From the NCBI GenBank assembly GCA_963844175.1, contig CAWJNE010000021.1:1-64000 (forward strand): DNA of 64,000 nt, read 5' to 3'. Of this stretch, positions 7,715 to 16,556 are shown one piece after another. A model generated the notes under the pieces. That model searched no databases and was not told the DNA's origin. It was given only the letters and a program-made list of their open reading frames with translations. Source of the stretch: JALZMG01 sp963844175 (GTDB lineage Bacteria > Actinomycetota > Acidimicrobiia > Acidimicrobiales > Ilumatobacteraceae). The translations under genes were made by a program, and so were the position numbers. Each line of letters begins with the position of its first letter. Positions within the stretch are counted from its first letter, which is position 1.

Positions 7715-9082
7715 ATGACGGGTATCGCGCCACGGAATCGCGACGTGCCGCTCCACGGGTGGTCGGACGAGCACGAGCGGTTGGCCGACGAGCTGGCGAC
7801 ACGGATCCGTCAGCACTTCCAGCCGGGGGCACCGCTGGGTCGTACGCCGACGACCGACGAGGTGACAGGCGTCGACGCGATCAGGGCGGACGGCATCGGC
7901 ATCGACGCCGCCCTGGCGATCGTCGACGACGTGCTGCTGCCGAACAACGTCGCCCTCGACCACGACCGCTTCCTCGCCTACATCCCGGCGGCGCCGGCGA
8001 CCACGGCGGCGCTCTTCGACGCGGTCGTCGGCGCCTGGTCGTTCAGCGGCGAGAGCTGGCAGGAAGCCGGTGCAGCCGTCGCCGCCGAGGGTGCCGTCCT
8101 CACCTGGCTCAGCGGCCTCGCCGGGCTGCCGGAGCAGGCCGGCGGGTGCTTCGTCTCGGGCGGATCGGCCGGCAACCTCAGCGGCCTCGCCGTCGGCCGC
8201 GACGTGTGGCGCCGCGCCCGCGCGAGCGACGCTCGAGTGCGGATGGCCGGTGCGGCCGCTGCCCACTCGTCGGTGGTCAAGGCGGCCGAGTTGCTCGATC
8301 TCGACGTCGTGCTCGTCGGCGGTGACGAGCGCGGGCGCCTCACCGCCGACACGCTCCGACCGCACCTCGACGGCGACGACATCGGGATCGTGGCCGCCAC
8401 CGCCGGCGCCACGAACACCGGGGCGATCGACGATCTCACCGGCGTCGCCGACCTGTGCGCCGAGCGCGGCGCCTGGCTGCACGTCGACGCGGCCTACGGC
8501 GGGGGCGCCCTCTGCGCGCCCGAGCTACGGGCCCGGTTCGCCGGCATCGAGCGTGCCGACTCGTTGGTCATCGACCCGCACAAGTGGCTGTTCGCTCCCC
8601 TCGACTGCGCCGCCGTCCTCTACCGGGACCCGGCGGCGGCCAGCCGCACCCACCGCCAACTCGCCGGGTACCTCGACGCCTTCGGCGACGAGCACGTCAA
8701 CCCGTCCGACCTGGCGTTCCACCTCACCCGCCGGACCAGGGGCCTGCCCCTCTGGTTCAGCCTCCTCGTCCACGGCACGAACGCCTACGCGTCGGCGGTG
8801 CGCGCCGGCGTCGAGCTCGCCCGCGCTGCCGCCGACCTCGTCCGCCGGCTCGGCCCGCCGCTGCACCTGGTGATGGAGCCCGAACTGTCCGTCGTCCTCT
8901 TCGAGCGCGACGGCTGGGCGCGCGCCGACTGGGACCGGTGGTCGGCCGACGCCCTGGCCGACGGGCTGGCCTTCGTCACGCCGACCACCTGGGACGGTCG
9001 GCCCGCCGGCCGCATGGCCTTCCTCCACCCGCAGACGGGGCTCCCTGCCGTCCGGCTGCTCCTGGAACGAGCCGTGGCGTGA
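7715..9082 (+). CDS. PLP-dependent group II decarboxylase
   Basis: A 455-residue fold-type I PLP enzyme of the aromatic-L-amino-acid/glutamate decarboxylase family. Visible features are GGCFVSGGSAGNLSGL (cofactor phosphate region), the AHSSVVKAAELL segment with the ring-stacking His, HVDAAYGGGALC with the PLP-binding Asp, and DPHKWLFAPLDC with the Schiff-base lysine. It follows potA after 33 bases, so it is probably in that operator-controlled transcript. The substrate cannot be read from sequence; an amino acid or amine-derived acid entering through PotABCD is possible. Confidence 0.87.
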   Translation: MTGIAPRNRDVPLHGWSDEHERLADELATRIRQHFQPGAPLGRTPTTDEVTGVDAIRADGIGIDAALAIVDDVLLPNNVALDHDRFLAYIPAAPATTAALFDAVVGAWSFSGESWQEAGAAVAAEGAVLTWLSGLAGLPEQAGGCFVSGGSAGNLSGLAVGRDVWRRARASDARVRMAGAAAAHSSVVKAAELLDLDVVLVGGDERGRLTADTLRPHLDGDDIGIVAATAGATNTGAIDDLTGVADLCAERGAWLHVDAAYGGGALCAPELRARFAGIERADSLVIDPHKWLFAPLDCAAVLYRDPAAASRTHRQLAGYLDAFGDEHVNPSDLAFHLTRRTRGLPLWFSLLVHGTNAYASAVRAGVELARAAADLVRRLGPPLHLVMEPELSVVLFERDGWARADWDRWSADALADGLAFVTPTTWDGRPAGRMAFLHPQTGLPAVRLLLERAVA

Positions 9083-9166
9083 CGGATGTCATCGCACCGC
9101 GGGGAACCGATGCCGGGACTGCAACGTTGAGCTATCAGACGACGCCGACCGAAGGAGCAGGCCGAG

Positions 9167-9364
9167 ATGAGCACTTCCGTGATGGACCGCACCGTGGTGA
9201 CGGGTGACGTGCTCGAGATCGCCGCCGGTGACGACGCCATCACCGCGCTCGTGCTCCTCGCCGCCGACGACTTCGTGATCCTCGACCGTTGCGACGACAC
9301 GACCCCGTTCGTGCTGCGCCGCGACGAGCTCGTCGACTTCAAGGCCTTCGACCCGGCAGCGTGA
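9167..9364 (+). CDS. Small acidic protein of unknown function (65 aa)
   Basis: I do not recognise this protein. It has 65 residues, is acidic, contains no Cys-rich motif apart from one cysteine, and has no membrane segment or signal peptide. The pattern LVLLAADDFVILDR followed by TPFVLRRDELVDF suggests a compact alpha/beta fold. An AAGGAG Shine-Dalgarno sequence lies about 8 bases before the ATG at 9167, supporting a real gene. It comes 84 bases after the decarboxylase on the same strand and may be the last gene of the potA transcript, ending 13 bases before the convergent potC stop. Confidence 0.65.
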   Translation: MSTSVMDRTVVTGDVLEIAAGDDAITALVLLAADDFVILDRCDDTTPFVLRRDELVDFKAFDPAA

Positions 9365-9377
9365 CGGCACCTCGCCG

Positions 9378-10253
9378 TCACAGCTCGATCCGGGCGAAGT
9401 CCTCCACCGCCGAGCCGCGTTCGCCGCGCCGGAAGACACGCAGCGCCACGACGGCGAGCACGATGGCGACGGTCGTCCCGAGCAGCATCGCCGTGGCCAT
9501 GGCGTTGAGCGCCGGCGTCGGGGACCCGCGCACCGTCGAGTAGATCTTGATCGGCACCGTCTCCGTGGACGCGTCGGCCGACAGGAACGCCGAGATCACG
9601 AAGTCGTCGATCGACGTGGCGAACACGATCATCAAGCTGGCGAACACGGCGGGTCCGAGCAGGGGGAGCAGCACCGTGCGCACTGCCTGCAACGGCGTCG
9701 CACCGAGATCCTGCGCCGCCTCTTCGAGGTCCCGGCCGATCGTCGACAGCCGGCCACGCACGATCACCACCACGTAGGACACCGAGAACGTGATGTGCCC
9801 GAGCAGCATCGCCACCCGGCCCAGCGGGATCGCCGTGTAGAGCGAATCGACGGCAAGGAAGAGCATCGTGCCGATGACGATCTCCGGCGTCGACAGCGGG
9901 ATGAGCATGAGCAGGTTGGAGCCGCGGGCCACCGGCCCCCGCCAGCGCGACAGGCCGAGCGCCAGCGCCACGCCGAGCGGCGTGGCGATGAGCATGGTCA
10001 GGGCGGCCAGCACGAGGCTGTTGCGCATCGCCGACAGGAGGTCGGAGTCCCGGAACAGCGAGCTCGTCGGGTCGCCCCACCACCAGCGGAACGAGAAGCC
10101 CTGCCACGCGCTGCGCGAGCGACCCGAGTTGAACGAGAACTGGATGGCGATGAGCACCGGGACGATCGCCCACAGGATGAACAGCCACGTGGCCGTGGCC
10201 AGGAAGATCGGCCGGCGCCAGGGATCCTCCCACCACTGCTTGAGCCGCTTCAC
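9378..10253 (-). CDS. potC: Spermidine/putrescine-type ABC permease PotC
   Basis: Inner-membrane permease with about six hydrophobic helices and the cytoplasmic EAA loop (DLEEAAQDLGATPLQAVRTVLLPLL) that docks the ATPase. Start taken as GTG at 10253 (VKRLKQWWEDPWRR), giving 291 residues; codons further upstream would encode an unlikely Cys/Arg-rich leader. It follows potB after 64 bases. The order potD-potB-potC, with potA divergent elsewhere, matches one importer split over two transcripts. Confidence 0.88.
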   Translation of the reverse strand: MKRLKQWWEDPWRRPIFLATATWLFILWAIVPVLIAIQFSFNSGRSRSAWQGFSFRWWWGDPTSSLFRDSDLLSAMRNSLVLAALTMLIATPLGVALALGLSRWRGPVARGSNLLMLIPLSTPEIVIGTMLFLAVDSLYTAIPLGRVAMLLGHITFSVSYVVVIVRGRLSTIGRDLEEAAQDLGATPLQAVRTVLLPLLGPAVFASLMIVFATSIDDFVISAFLSADASTETVPIKIYSTVRGSPTPALNAMATAMLLGTTVAIVLAVVALRVFRRGERGSAVEDFARIEL

Positions 10254-10317
10254 GCCGCCGCCGATCGTCCGCTCGCACCGGAAAGCTCGTCGCCGTGCGA
10301 TCGGCCCGGGCGCTCGC

Positions 10318-11223
10318 TCACCGCGCCGCCCTCGACGCCCGGTCGACCGAGCGCAGGTAGAAGTACATGAACACGACGAGCAGCGCCGACAGGATGATGA
10401 CCAGCGAGGCACCGGCCGACTTCTGCGAGCCGCGGAACAGGTAGAACTCGATCTGGTTGCCGATCATGCTCGTGCGTGGCGCGCCCGACAGCAGGTCGGC
10501 CGTGTAGTAGTCGCCGGTCATCGGCAGCGCGGTGAGCACGGCGGCGGCGAGCAGGCCCTGACGCGACATGGGCAGGGTGACGCGCAGGAACGTCGCCAGC
10601 CGGCCCATCCCGAGGTCGTGCGACGCCTCCAGCACGCGCGGGTCGAGGCGGTCGAGGGCGGCGAACAGGGGCAGCACGAAGAACGGCACGTACCCGTACA
10701 CGAGGCCCAGGATCACGGTGACGGGCCGACCGTCGAGCCACGCCACGCGGTCGAAGCCGACGGCCGAGATGAGGTCGTTGACGTACCCGTCCGGCTGCAG
10801 CAGGTTGACCCACGCCAGCATCCGCATCAGGTAGCTGATCCAGAACGGCGCCAGCAGGAGGGCCAACAGCAGGCCCCGCCAACGTCCGGCCAGGCGGGCG
10901 ACGTAGTAGGCGACCGGGAACCCGATCAGGAAGCAGACGCCGAGGGCGATGCCCACGAAGACGAACGTGCGCACGAGGACGCGCCCGAGGTCCGCCGACA
11001 CGACGCGCTCGAGGATGTCGCCGAAGGACGTGAAGTTCCACTGCAGCGGGTTCCACACGGGGACGGCGTTGCCGAAGATCGGGTCGACGTCGCCGAAGGC
11101 GACCGCCAGCACGCCGTAGAACGGAACGGCGAACAGCACCACCAGCCACGCCACACCGGGCGTGGCGAGCGCCGGCCACAGCAGACGGGAACCTCCCGTC
11201 CGGCGGCCGGCCGGGTCAGCCAC
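10318..11223 (-). CDS. potB: Spermidine/putrescine-type ABC permease PotB
   Basis: Partner permease of PotC, about 301 residues with six predicted membrane helices. The EAA loop reads RVLEASHDLGMGRLATFLRV. I chose the GTG at 11223, which overlaps the potD stop by 8 bases and implies translational coupling; a GTG at 11265 would add 14 residues and cannot be excluded. The periplasm-facing and transmembrane regions (FAVPFYGVLAVAFGD, APFWISYLMRMLAWVNLL) match the PotB class. Confidence 0.88.
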   Translation of the reverse strand: MADPAGRRTGGSRLLWPALATPGVAWLVVLFAVPFYGVLAVAFGDVDPIFGNAVPVWNPLQWNFTSFGDILERVVSADLGRVLVRTFVFVGIALGVCFLIGFPVAYYVARLAGRWRGLLLALLLAPFWISYLMRMLAWVNLLQPDGYVNDLISAVGFDRVAWLDGRPVTVILGLVYGYVPFFVLPLFAALDRLDPRVLEASHDLGMGRLATFLRVTLPMSRQGLLAAAVLTALPMTGDYYTADLLSGAPRTSMIGNQIEFYLFRGSQKSAGASLVIILSALLVVFMYFYLRSVDRASRAAR

Positions 11224-12457
11224 CCGCGGTGAACTTCGACCAGGCGTCGTCCCAGGTGCGCTCACCGGCCAGCGTCAGCTGGAGCAGCTGCTGGCCCTCG
11301 TCGAAGTCGGCAGGCCGCACGACGGCGCTCTCCAGATGGGCCGGCACGTATTCGTCTTCGACGACGCTCGCCGGGTCGAGGCCGTTCTGCGGCGGCTGGT
11401 AGCCGAGCCAGCCGTAGTTCTCGAGGGCTCGATCGGCGTCGAGCAGGAAGTTCAAGAAGGCATGGGCCGCCACCGGCTTCGCCGCGCCGGCCAGCACGGC
11501 GATGGCGTCGCTGCCGATCACCCCGGTCGGCGATCTCCAGTACCCGATGTTGTCGATCGACTCGCCCTCGGGCAGGTAGTACTGGGCGTTGACCACGTCG
11601 CCCGACCAGCACTGGTGGACCCAGGCCCGCTTCTCTGGCAGCACCGTGTAGGCCTCGGCGCCGACCTTCACGTTCACGAGGTCGGTCAGCTCGGACACGT
11701 CAGCGAGGGCGGCGGCGATCTCGTCGGCGTCCTCGGTGTTGACGTCCGCCTCGGGGTCGCGCCGCAGCAGCGCCATGCCGAACACCTCGCGATCGTCCTC
11801 GAGGAGGTAGACCTGGCCGCGGTTGGCCGGGTCCCAGAAGATGTCGTACGGATTGTCGTACCCGTCGGGCCCCTTGGCGACGGCGTCCACCCGGTACCCG
11901 ATGCCCGTCGTGTAGAGGGTGTAGGGGACCGTGTACACGCCGCCCTGGTCGTAGAACGGGTCCTGCAGCGACTCCCAGACGTTGGCCAGGTTGGGGAGGT
12001 ACGACTTGTTCAGCGGTTGGAGGAGCTCGGCCGCGGCCAGCTGACCCAGCCGGTCCGGCGTCGGGAAGAACACGTCGAAGGCGACCTCGCCGGACGCCAG
12101 CTTGGTCACCGCCTCGTCCATGCTCGTGAACGTCGTGACCTCGACCGGCAGGCCGAACTCCTCCTCGAACGCGGCGAGCACCTCCGGGGCGATGTACTCC
12201 TCGTAGTTGTAGACCTTCAGCACTCCGCCCGTCTCGGGGGACAAGCCGTCGGCGATCGGCTGGATCTCGTCGAAGCGCGGCAGGGTGGCGGGCGCATCCG
12301 GACGGGAGAGCGCGACGCCCCCTTCGGAGCTCCCGCTGTCGCTGCCGCCGCACGCCGCCAGCAGCGACGGGCCGAAGCCGGCCGCCGCCGCGCCGTAGGC
12401 GGTCAGCTTGATGAACTGCCGTCGCGGCAGCCGCCGTTCCCGTGGGTGGAACGTCAT
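11216..12457 (-). CDS. potD: Spermidine/putrescine-type ABC substrate-binding lipoprotein
   Basis: A 413-residue binding protein. The N-terminus carries both a twin-arginine motif (RRQFIKLTAYG) and a lipobox LLAACGG, so it is probably a Tat-exported lipoprotein. The mature part has the PotD/PotF pattern LKVYNYEEYIAPEVLAAFEE and VTTFTSMDEAVTKLASG. GGGGAGG lies upstream of the ATG. It is the first gene of potD-potB-potC and is divergent from the FAD gene at 12579, sharing operator O3. Ligand could be a polyamine, amino acid, quaternary amine or other cation; the sequence alone does not decide. Confidence 0.9.
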   Translation of the reverse strand: MTFHPRERRLPRRQFIKLTAYGAAAAGFGPSLLAACGGSDSGSSEGGVALSRPDAPATLPRFDEIQPIADGLSPETGGVLKVYNYEEYIAPEVLAAFEEEFGLPVEVTTFTSMDEAVTKLASGEVAFDVFFPTPDRLGQLAAAELLQPLNKSYLPNLANVWESLQDPFYDQGGVYTVPYTLYTTGIGYRVDAVAKGPDGYDNPYDIFWDPANRGQVYLLEDDREVFGMALLRRDPEADVNTEDADEIAAALADVSELTDLVNVKVGAEAYTVLPEKRAWVHQCWSGDVVNAQYYLPEGESIDNIGYWRSPTGVIGSDAIAVLAGAAKPVAAHAFLNFLLDADRALENYGWLGYQPPQNGLDPASVVEDEYVPAHLESAVVRPADFDEGQQLLQLTLAGERTWDDAWSKFTAGG

Positions 12458-12502
12458 GGCTCGACCTCCCCGTTCGCCGTCAGACGGCCTCAGCGGTCAC
12501 TT

Positions 12503-12520
12503 ACTGACTGATGAGTCAGT
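12503..12520. promoter_or_regulatory. Operator palindrome O3 (shared by potD and FAD oxidoreductase)
   Basis: Perfect inverted repeat ACTGACT-GATG-AGTCAGT, 7+4+7, in the divergent spacer. A TACAGT -10-like box begins directly after it on the plus strand (12521-12526), and a TAAGTG-like box abuts it on the minus strand. One bound repressor could block both directions. Confidence 0.82.
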
Positions 12521-12578
12521 TACAGTAGCGCATCGCCGGCGCCGATGTGGCGCCGCGCCGGACGAGAGGGTGACGATC

Positions 12579-14222
12579 ATGGTGCCCACGGGCGAGCTGC
12601 ACGATGCCATCGTGATCGGTGGCGGGCACAACGGCCTGGTCGCCGGGGCGTACCTCGCCCGCGCCGGGTTGCGCACCGTCATCCTCGAGGCCCGGGACGT
12701 GACCGGTGGCGCGGCGGTGACGGAGACGCCGTGGGGCGACGACTTCAAGGTGACCGCGCTGTCGTACGTGATGAGCCTCATGCCGCCGACGATCATCCGC
12801 GATCTGCAACTGGAGGAGCACGGCTACCGGGTCGAGCCGATGGGCCCGAGCTTCATCGCCTTTCCCGACGGGCGCTATCTGCTGGCCCACGACGAGGCGT
12901 CGCGGGACTTCGACGAGGTGGCCAAGTTCTCGACCCGTGATGCGGCCCGCCTCGGCGACTACGAAGCGTGGCTGCGCGGTGTGGCCGACGTGCTCTCGCC
13001 GTTGCTGTTGCGCACCCCGCCGCGCGTCGGGTCGCACCGGCCCGGCGATCTGCTCGACCAGGTACGCATGGCGTGGGGGATGCGCGGGCTCGACGTCCGC
13101 GGGACGGCCGAAGCGACCCGCTTGTTCACCATGTCGATCGCCGACGTGCTGGACGAGTGGTTCGAATCGCCCGAGGTCAAGGGCGTGTTGGCGATCAACG
13201 GCGTGATCGGCACGTGGGCCGGCCCAGAGGAGCCGGGCACGGCCTACGTGATGATGCACCACACGATCGGCGACGTCGGCGACGGCCACCTCGGCTCGTG
13301 GGGCTACCCGATCGGCGGGATGGGCGCCGTGTCGGCGGCAATTCGTCAGGCCGCCGAGTCCTTCGGCGCCGAGGTCAGGACCGGCGCCGCAGTGGAACGC
13401 ATCTCCGTGTCCGACGGGCGGGTCACCGGCGTCGTGACCCGCGACGGGCGCGAGTTGCGGGCGCCGATCGTCATCGCCGCCACACACCCCCAGATCACGT
13501 TCCTGCGCCACCTCGACCCCGCCGAGCTGCCGAGTGAGTTCGTCAACGACCTGCGCCGGTGGCGATCGCGTTCCGGCACCGTCAAGGTGAACGTCGCGCT
13601 CTCGGAGCTGCCCGACTTCCTGGCGTGGCCCGGCACCGCCCCGCACGAGCGGTTCACCGGCTCCGTCGAGCTGTGCCACTCGATCGACTACCTGCAGCGA
13701 GCGTTCCAAGACGCCCGGGAGGGTCGAGCGGCGGCACGACCATTCTCCGACGGCGTCATTCCGTCAACGCTCGATCCGACCCTCTGCCCGGACGGGACGC
13801 ACGTGATGTCGCTGTTCACGCAGTGGGTCCCGTCGACGTGGTCGGACGAGCCGCACGAGGCCGAGCTGGAGGAGTACGCCGACCGGGTGATCGACGGCTA
13901 CACGGAGCTCGCACCGAACTTCAAGCAGTCGGTGATCCATCGTCAGGTCATCGGGCCGTGGCAGATGGAGCACGAGTACGGCCTGATCGGTGGCAACATC
14001 TTCCACGGTGAGCTCACGCCCGACCAGCTGTTCCACATGCGGCCGGCTCCGGGCTACGCCGACTTCACGACGCCGATCCGGGGGCTGTACCAGTGCTCGT
14101 CGGCGACGCACGGAGGTGGCGGCGTGACCGGCATCCCGGCGCTGCTGTGCACGCGCCGCGTGCTGGCCGACGCCCGCCGGCGGCGGTGGACGAAGCGGTT
14201 CAAGGTGGCGCGCTCGCGATGA
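12579..14222 (+). CDS. FAD-dependent oxidoreductase, phytoene-desaturase/PYROXD2-like (1)
   Basis: A 547-residue flavoprotein. The FAD dinucleotide-binding fold is at the N-terminus (AIVIGGGHNGLVAGAYLARA, then a terminal acidic residue in VILEARD). A C-terminal FAD-contact region reads GLYQCSSATHGGGGVTG. The family (COG1233) oxidises or isomerises C-C or C-N bonds; many members outside carotenoid pathways are uncharacterised. I chose the ATG at 12579 with GAGAGGG upstream. It overlaps the start of Rieske copy 2 by ATGA, so the two are co-translated and probably act on successive or shared substrates. Operator O3 controls its promoter. Confidence 0.85.
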   Translation: MVPTGELHDAIVIGGGHNGLVAGAYLARAGLRTVILEARDVTGGAAVTETPWGDDFKVTALSYVMSLMPPTIIRDLQLEEHGYRVEPMGPSFIAFPDGRYLLAHDEASRDFDEVAKFSTRDAARLGDYEAWLRGVADVLSPLLLRTPPRVGSHRPGDLLDQVRMAWGMRGLDVRGTAEATRLFTMSIADVLDEWFESPEVKGVLAINGVIGTWAGPEEPGTAYVMMHHTIGDVGDGHLGSWGYPIGGMGAVSAAIRQAAESFGAEVRTGAAVERISVSDGRVTGVVTRDGRELRAPIVIAATHPQITFLRHLDPAELPSEFVNDLRRWRSRSGTVKVNVALSELPDFLAWPGTAPHERFTGSVELCHSIDYLQRAFQDAREGRAAARPFSDGVIPSTLDPTLCPDGTHVMSLFTQWVPSTWSDEPHEAELEEYADRVIDGYTELAPNFKQSVIHRQVIGPWQMEHEYGLIGGNIFHGELTPDQLFHMRPAPGYADFTTPIRGLYQCSSATHGGGGVTGIPALLCTRRVLADARRRRWTKRFKVARSR

Positions 14223-15421
14223 GTCGGACGGTGGCGCTGCGGGTGGGGTCGACGGCGCGGCCGGTGCCCTCGGCGGCGCCGATCGACCCTGCCGACCTGG
14301 CGCCGGTGCTCGACGCGAGCGGCTCGGGATCGATGCTGCCGGCGGCTGCCTACCTCGACGACGCCCTCCTGGCGTGGGAGCGGACGCACCTGTTCGCCGG
14401 CGCCTGGGTCTGCGCGGGGCGGTCGGACGACCTCGCCGCGGTCGGCGCCCGACGGGCCGTCGAGGTCGGTGACGACGCCGTGCTGCTGGTGCGCGGCGAC
14501 GACGGCGAGCTGCGCGGCTTCTACAACACCTGCCAGCACCGCGCCCACGAGCTGGCGCCGTGCGGAGCGGCGAGCACGCACCGGTCGATCCATTGCCCGT
14601 ACCACGGGTGGCGCTACGGGTTGGACGGCACGCTGCTGTCGACGCCCCGCTTCGACGCGCCAGACGGATTCGACCGGGCGCAGCACGGATTGGTCCCGGT
14701 GGCCGTCGAGGACTGGCACGGGTGGGTGATGGTCAACGCCAGCGGCGACGCTCCCCCGCTCGGGTCGTTCCTGTCCGGCATCGAGGAACGGGTGGCGGGG
14801 CACGAGCCCGAGCGCCTGGTCGTCGGCGCCACCCATCGCTACCAGCTGGCGACGAACTGGAAGCTGATCGTCGAGAACTACCACGAGTGCTTCCACTGCC
14901 CGAACATCCACCCCGAGCTGTGCGCCGTGAGCCCGTCGACGAGCGGCGAGAACGCCCTCGGCCACGACGGGTTCTGGGTCGGCGGATGGCAGGACCTGAT
15001 GCCGCACGCCGTGACGATGTCGCTGACCGGCGAGTCGCCGGCCACGCCGCTGCGGGGGTTGCAGGGGTCCGCACGGCGGCGGATCGACTACCTCGGGGTG
15101 CTGCCCAACCTGCTGATCAGCCTGCACCCCGACTACGTGATGACCCATCGGATCGATCCGGTGACGCCTGGCCGCACGGAGGTCGAGTGCCAGTGGCTGT
15201 TCGCCCCTGAGGACGTCGGGCGGGCGGGGTTCGACCCGTCATTCGCCGTCGACTTCTGGGACCTGACGAACCGCCAGGATTGGGCGGCCTGCGAAGGGGT
15301 GCAGCGCGGGGTCGCCTCCCGCGGGTACCGCCAGGGCCCGTTGTCCACCGAGGAGGACGCCGTCGCCCAGTTCACCCGCCTGGTGGCCACCGCCTACCTC
15401 GCCGGCACCTGGACCCGCTGA
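14219..15421 (+). CDS. Rieske non-heme iron oxygenase, alpha subunit (copy 2)
   Basis: A 400-residue oxygenase. Rieske ligands are C105, H107, C126 and H129 (CQH...CPYH). The mononuclear iron motif is VENYHECFHCPNIH (H226 and H231), close to the NxxExxHCxxxH pattern of the glycine betaine/stachydrine/carnitine monooxygenase branch. The start ATG at 14219 overlaps the stop of the FAD gene. It differs from copy 1 in length and motif spacing, so the two are not recent duplicates. No reductase partner is encoded in the island; electrons must come from elsewhere or from the coupled FAD protein (inference). Confidence 0.87.
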   Translation: MSRTVALRVGSTARPVPSAAPIDPADLAPVLDASGSGSMLPAAAYLDDALLAWERTHLFAGAWVCAGRSDDLAAVGARRAVEVGDDAVLLVRGDDGELRGFYNTCQHRAHELAPCGAASTHRSIHCPYHGWRYGLDGTLLSTPRFDAPDGFDRAQHGLVPVAVEDWHGWVMVNASGDAPPLGSFLSGIEERVAGHEPERLVVGATHRYQLATNWKLIVENYHECFHCPNIHPELCAVSPSTSGENALGHDGFWVGGWQDLMPHAVTMSLTGESPATPLRGLQGSARRRIDYLGVLPNLLISLHPDYVMTHRIDPVTPGRTEVECQWLFAPEDVGRAGFDPSFAVDFWDLTNRQDWAACEGVQRGVASRGYRQGPLSTEEDAVAQFTRLVATAYLAGTWTR

Positions 15422-15450
15422 CCGCCGCCAGCACGCGCGACCGCCGGCGG

Positions 15451-15496
15451 TTTGCGTCACCGTTCCCGCCATCGGTGGCGATTCCGGTGACGCAAA
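15451..15496. repeat. 46-bp palindromic repeat, family B copy 1
   Basis: TTTGCGTCACCG (15451-15462) pairs with CGGTGACGCAAA (15485-15496); the inner part CGCCATCGGTGGCG is also self-complementary. Lies 29 bases after the Rieske copy 2 stop and just before the convergent AbiEi-like gene end. Four more copies in the window share exactly this length and these arms. Confidence 0.85.
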
Positions 15497-15499
15497 TGG

Positions 15500-16432
15500 T
15501 CAGGCGGCGACGTGGGTCAGCGCCGCCGTGACCTGAGCGAGGACCCAGTCGGCGTCCAGCGTGACCTGGGCGTGCGTGAACTGCAGCGGGAGGAAGCCGT
15601 CGAGCACGAGGGCGTTGAAGCGCGCTGCATCACGAGCCATCTGGTCGACCGTCCGATGCCAGCGGTAGCCCATCAACTCGACGATCAACCGAGTGCCGGG
15701 GAAGCGGCAGTCGACGCGCACGAGCCGGTCGCCCGCCCGGGAGAGCACCTGCTGCGTCAGCGGGCGCGGCAGGTGCGCCGACGCACAGAGTTCGAGGAAC
15801 CGGCGCTCGAGCCAGCTGTGGCCACCACGCGTGATCTCGCTGCCCTCGATCACGGCGAGGAGTTGCGGGATCCCGTAGCGCCCACTCGTGCGCAGGGAGG
15901 CGATGCGGCGATGCAGCAAGTCCTCGCACGTGAGCCCGTCACGCAGCGCGGAGTCGAGCGCCGCCGTGAGCTCGTCGGCCGGGACGAACCGTGCCAGGTC
16001 GATCACGGTGCGGGTGGCCGAGAGCGCGGCGACGCCCTCGACCGTCGCTCGATCGATCAGCGGGAGCTCGCTCGAGGTGTGAACGTGGAGGTGGGCGCGT
16101 TGCACGTTGCGGCCGCGTCCGACCATGACGTGCAGCGGCCGCCGCAGCCGGAACCCGTCGAAGCCGTGCAGCGCGGCGGCTGACGGACCCGACGCCACGG
16201 CGCCCGATCCGCAGTCGAGGACGGCCGCCGCCAGCTCGCCCAGCATCGTGGACGGCGCGAAGACGCCTCGGAACGTACGGCTCCCCGCCCGCACCAGCAC
16301 GCCGCTCCGCACGCGTCGTCGCCGCTCGATGTCCGACATGCCCGCCGCTCGCAGCTGTTCGGTCGTGACGACCCCGTGCTGCTTGAGCGTGATGTCCGCC
16401 ACCGTTCGCAGTCCCTCGTTCATGCCGATCAC
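15500..16432 (-). CDS. AbiEi-antitoxin-like/DUF559 (Vsr-like) protein
   Basis: A 310-residue protein. The N-terminal 60 residues look like the winged-helix domain found in AbiEi-type antitoxins (HGVVTTEQLRAAGMSDIERR). The C-terminal 100 residues resemble DUF559, a Vsr/PD-(D/E)xK-like fold (GHSWLERRFLEL, then VRVDCRFPGTRLIVELMGYRWH). This two-domain arrangement is common as single genes in actinobacterial genomes and has no established role; no AbiEii toxin partner is adjacent. It is unrelated to the surrounding catabolic genes, is on the opposite strand, and is bracketed by 46-bp palindromic repeats, suggesting later insertion. Confidence 0.72.
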   Translation of the reverse strand: MIGMNEGLRTVADITLKQHGVVTTEQLRAAGMSDIERRRRVRSGVLVRAGSRTFRGVFAPSTMLGELAAAVLDCGSGAVASGPSAAALHGFDGFRLRRPLHVMVGRGRNVQRAHLHVHTSSELPLIDRATVEGVAALSATRTVIDLARFVPADELTAALDSALRDGLTCEDLLHRRIASLRTSGRYGIPQLLAVIEGSEITRGGHSWLERRFLELCASAHLPRPLTQQVLSRAGDRLVRVDCRFPGTRLIVELMGYRWHRTVDQMARDAARFNALVLDGFLPLQFTHAQVTLDADWVLAQVTAALTHVAA

Positions 16433-16495
16433 CCAAGCACGAGGGTGCGCGCCCCTCGCCCATCCGACGTCGGCCGCCGCCGTGCTTCGCCGCAG

Positions 16496-16541
16496 TTTGC
16501 GTCACCGATTCCGCCACCTGTGGCGACGACGGTGACGCAAA
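16496..16541. repeat. 46-bp palindromic repeat, family B copy 2
   Basis: Outer arms TTTGCGTCACCG and CGGTGACGCAAA are identical to copy 1; inner CGCCACCTGTGGCG keeps its own pairing with different bases. It forms a pair with copy 3, separated by 15 bases. Confidence 0.85.
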
Positions 16542-16556
16542 TGAGGCGGCCGCGTG

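Noticed and set aside
15500..16432. Complete type IV toxin-antitoxin system
   Set aside because: Only the antitoxin-like domain is present and no AbiEii nucleotidyltransferase gene is adjacent.
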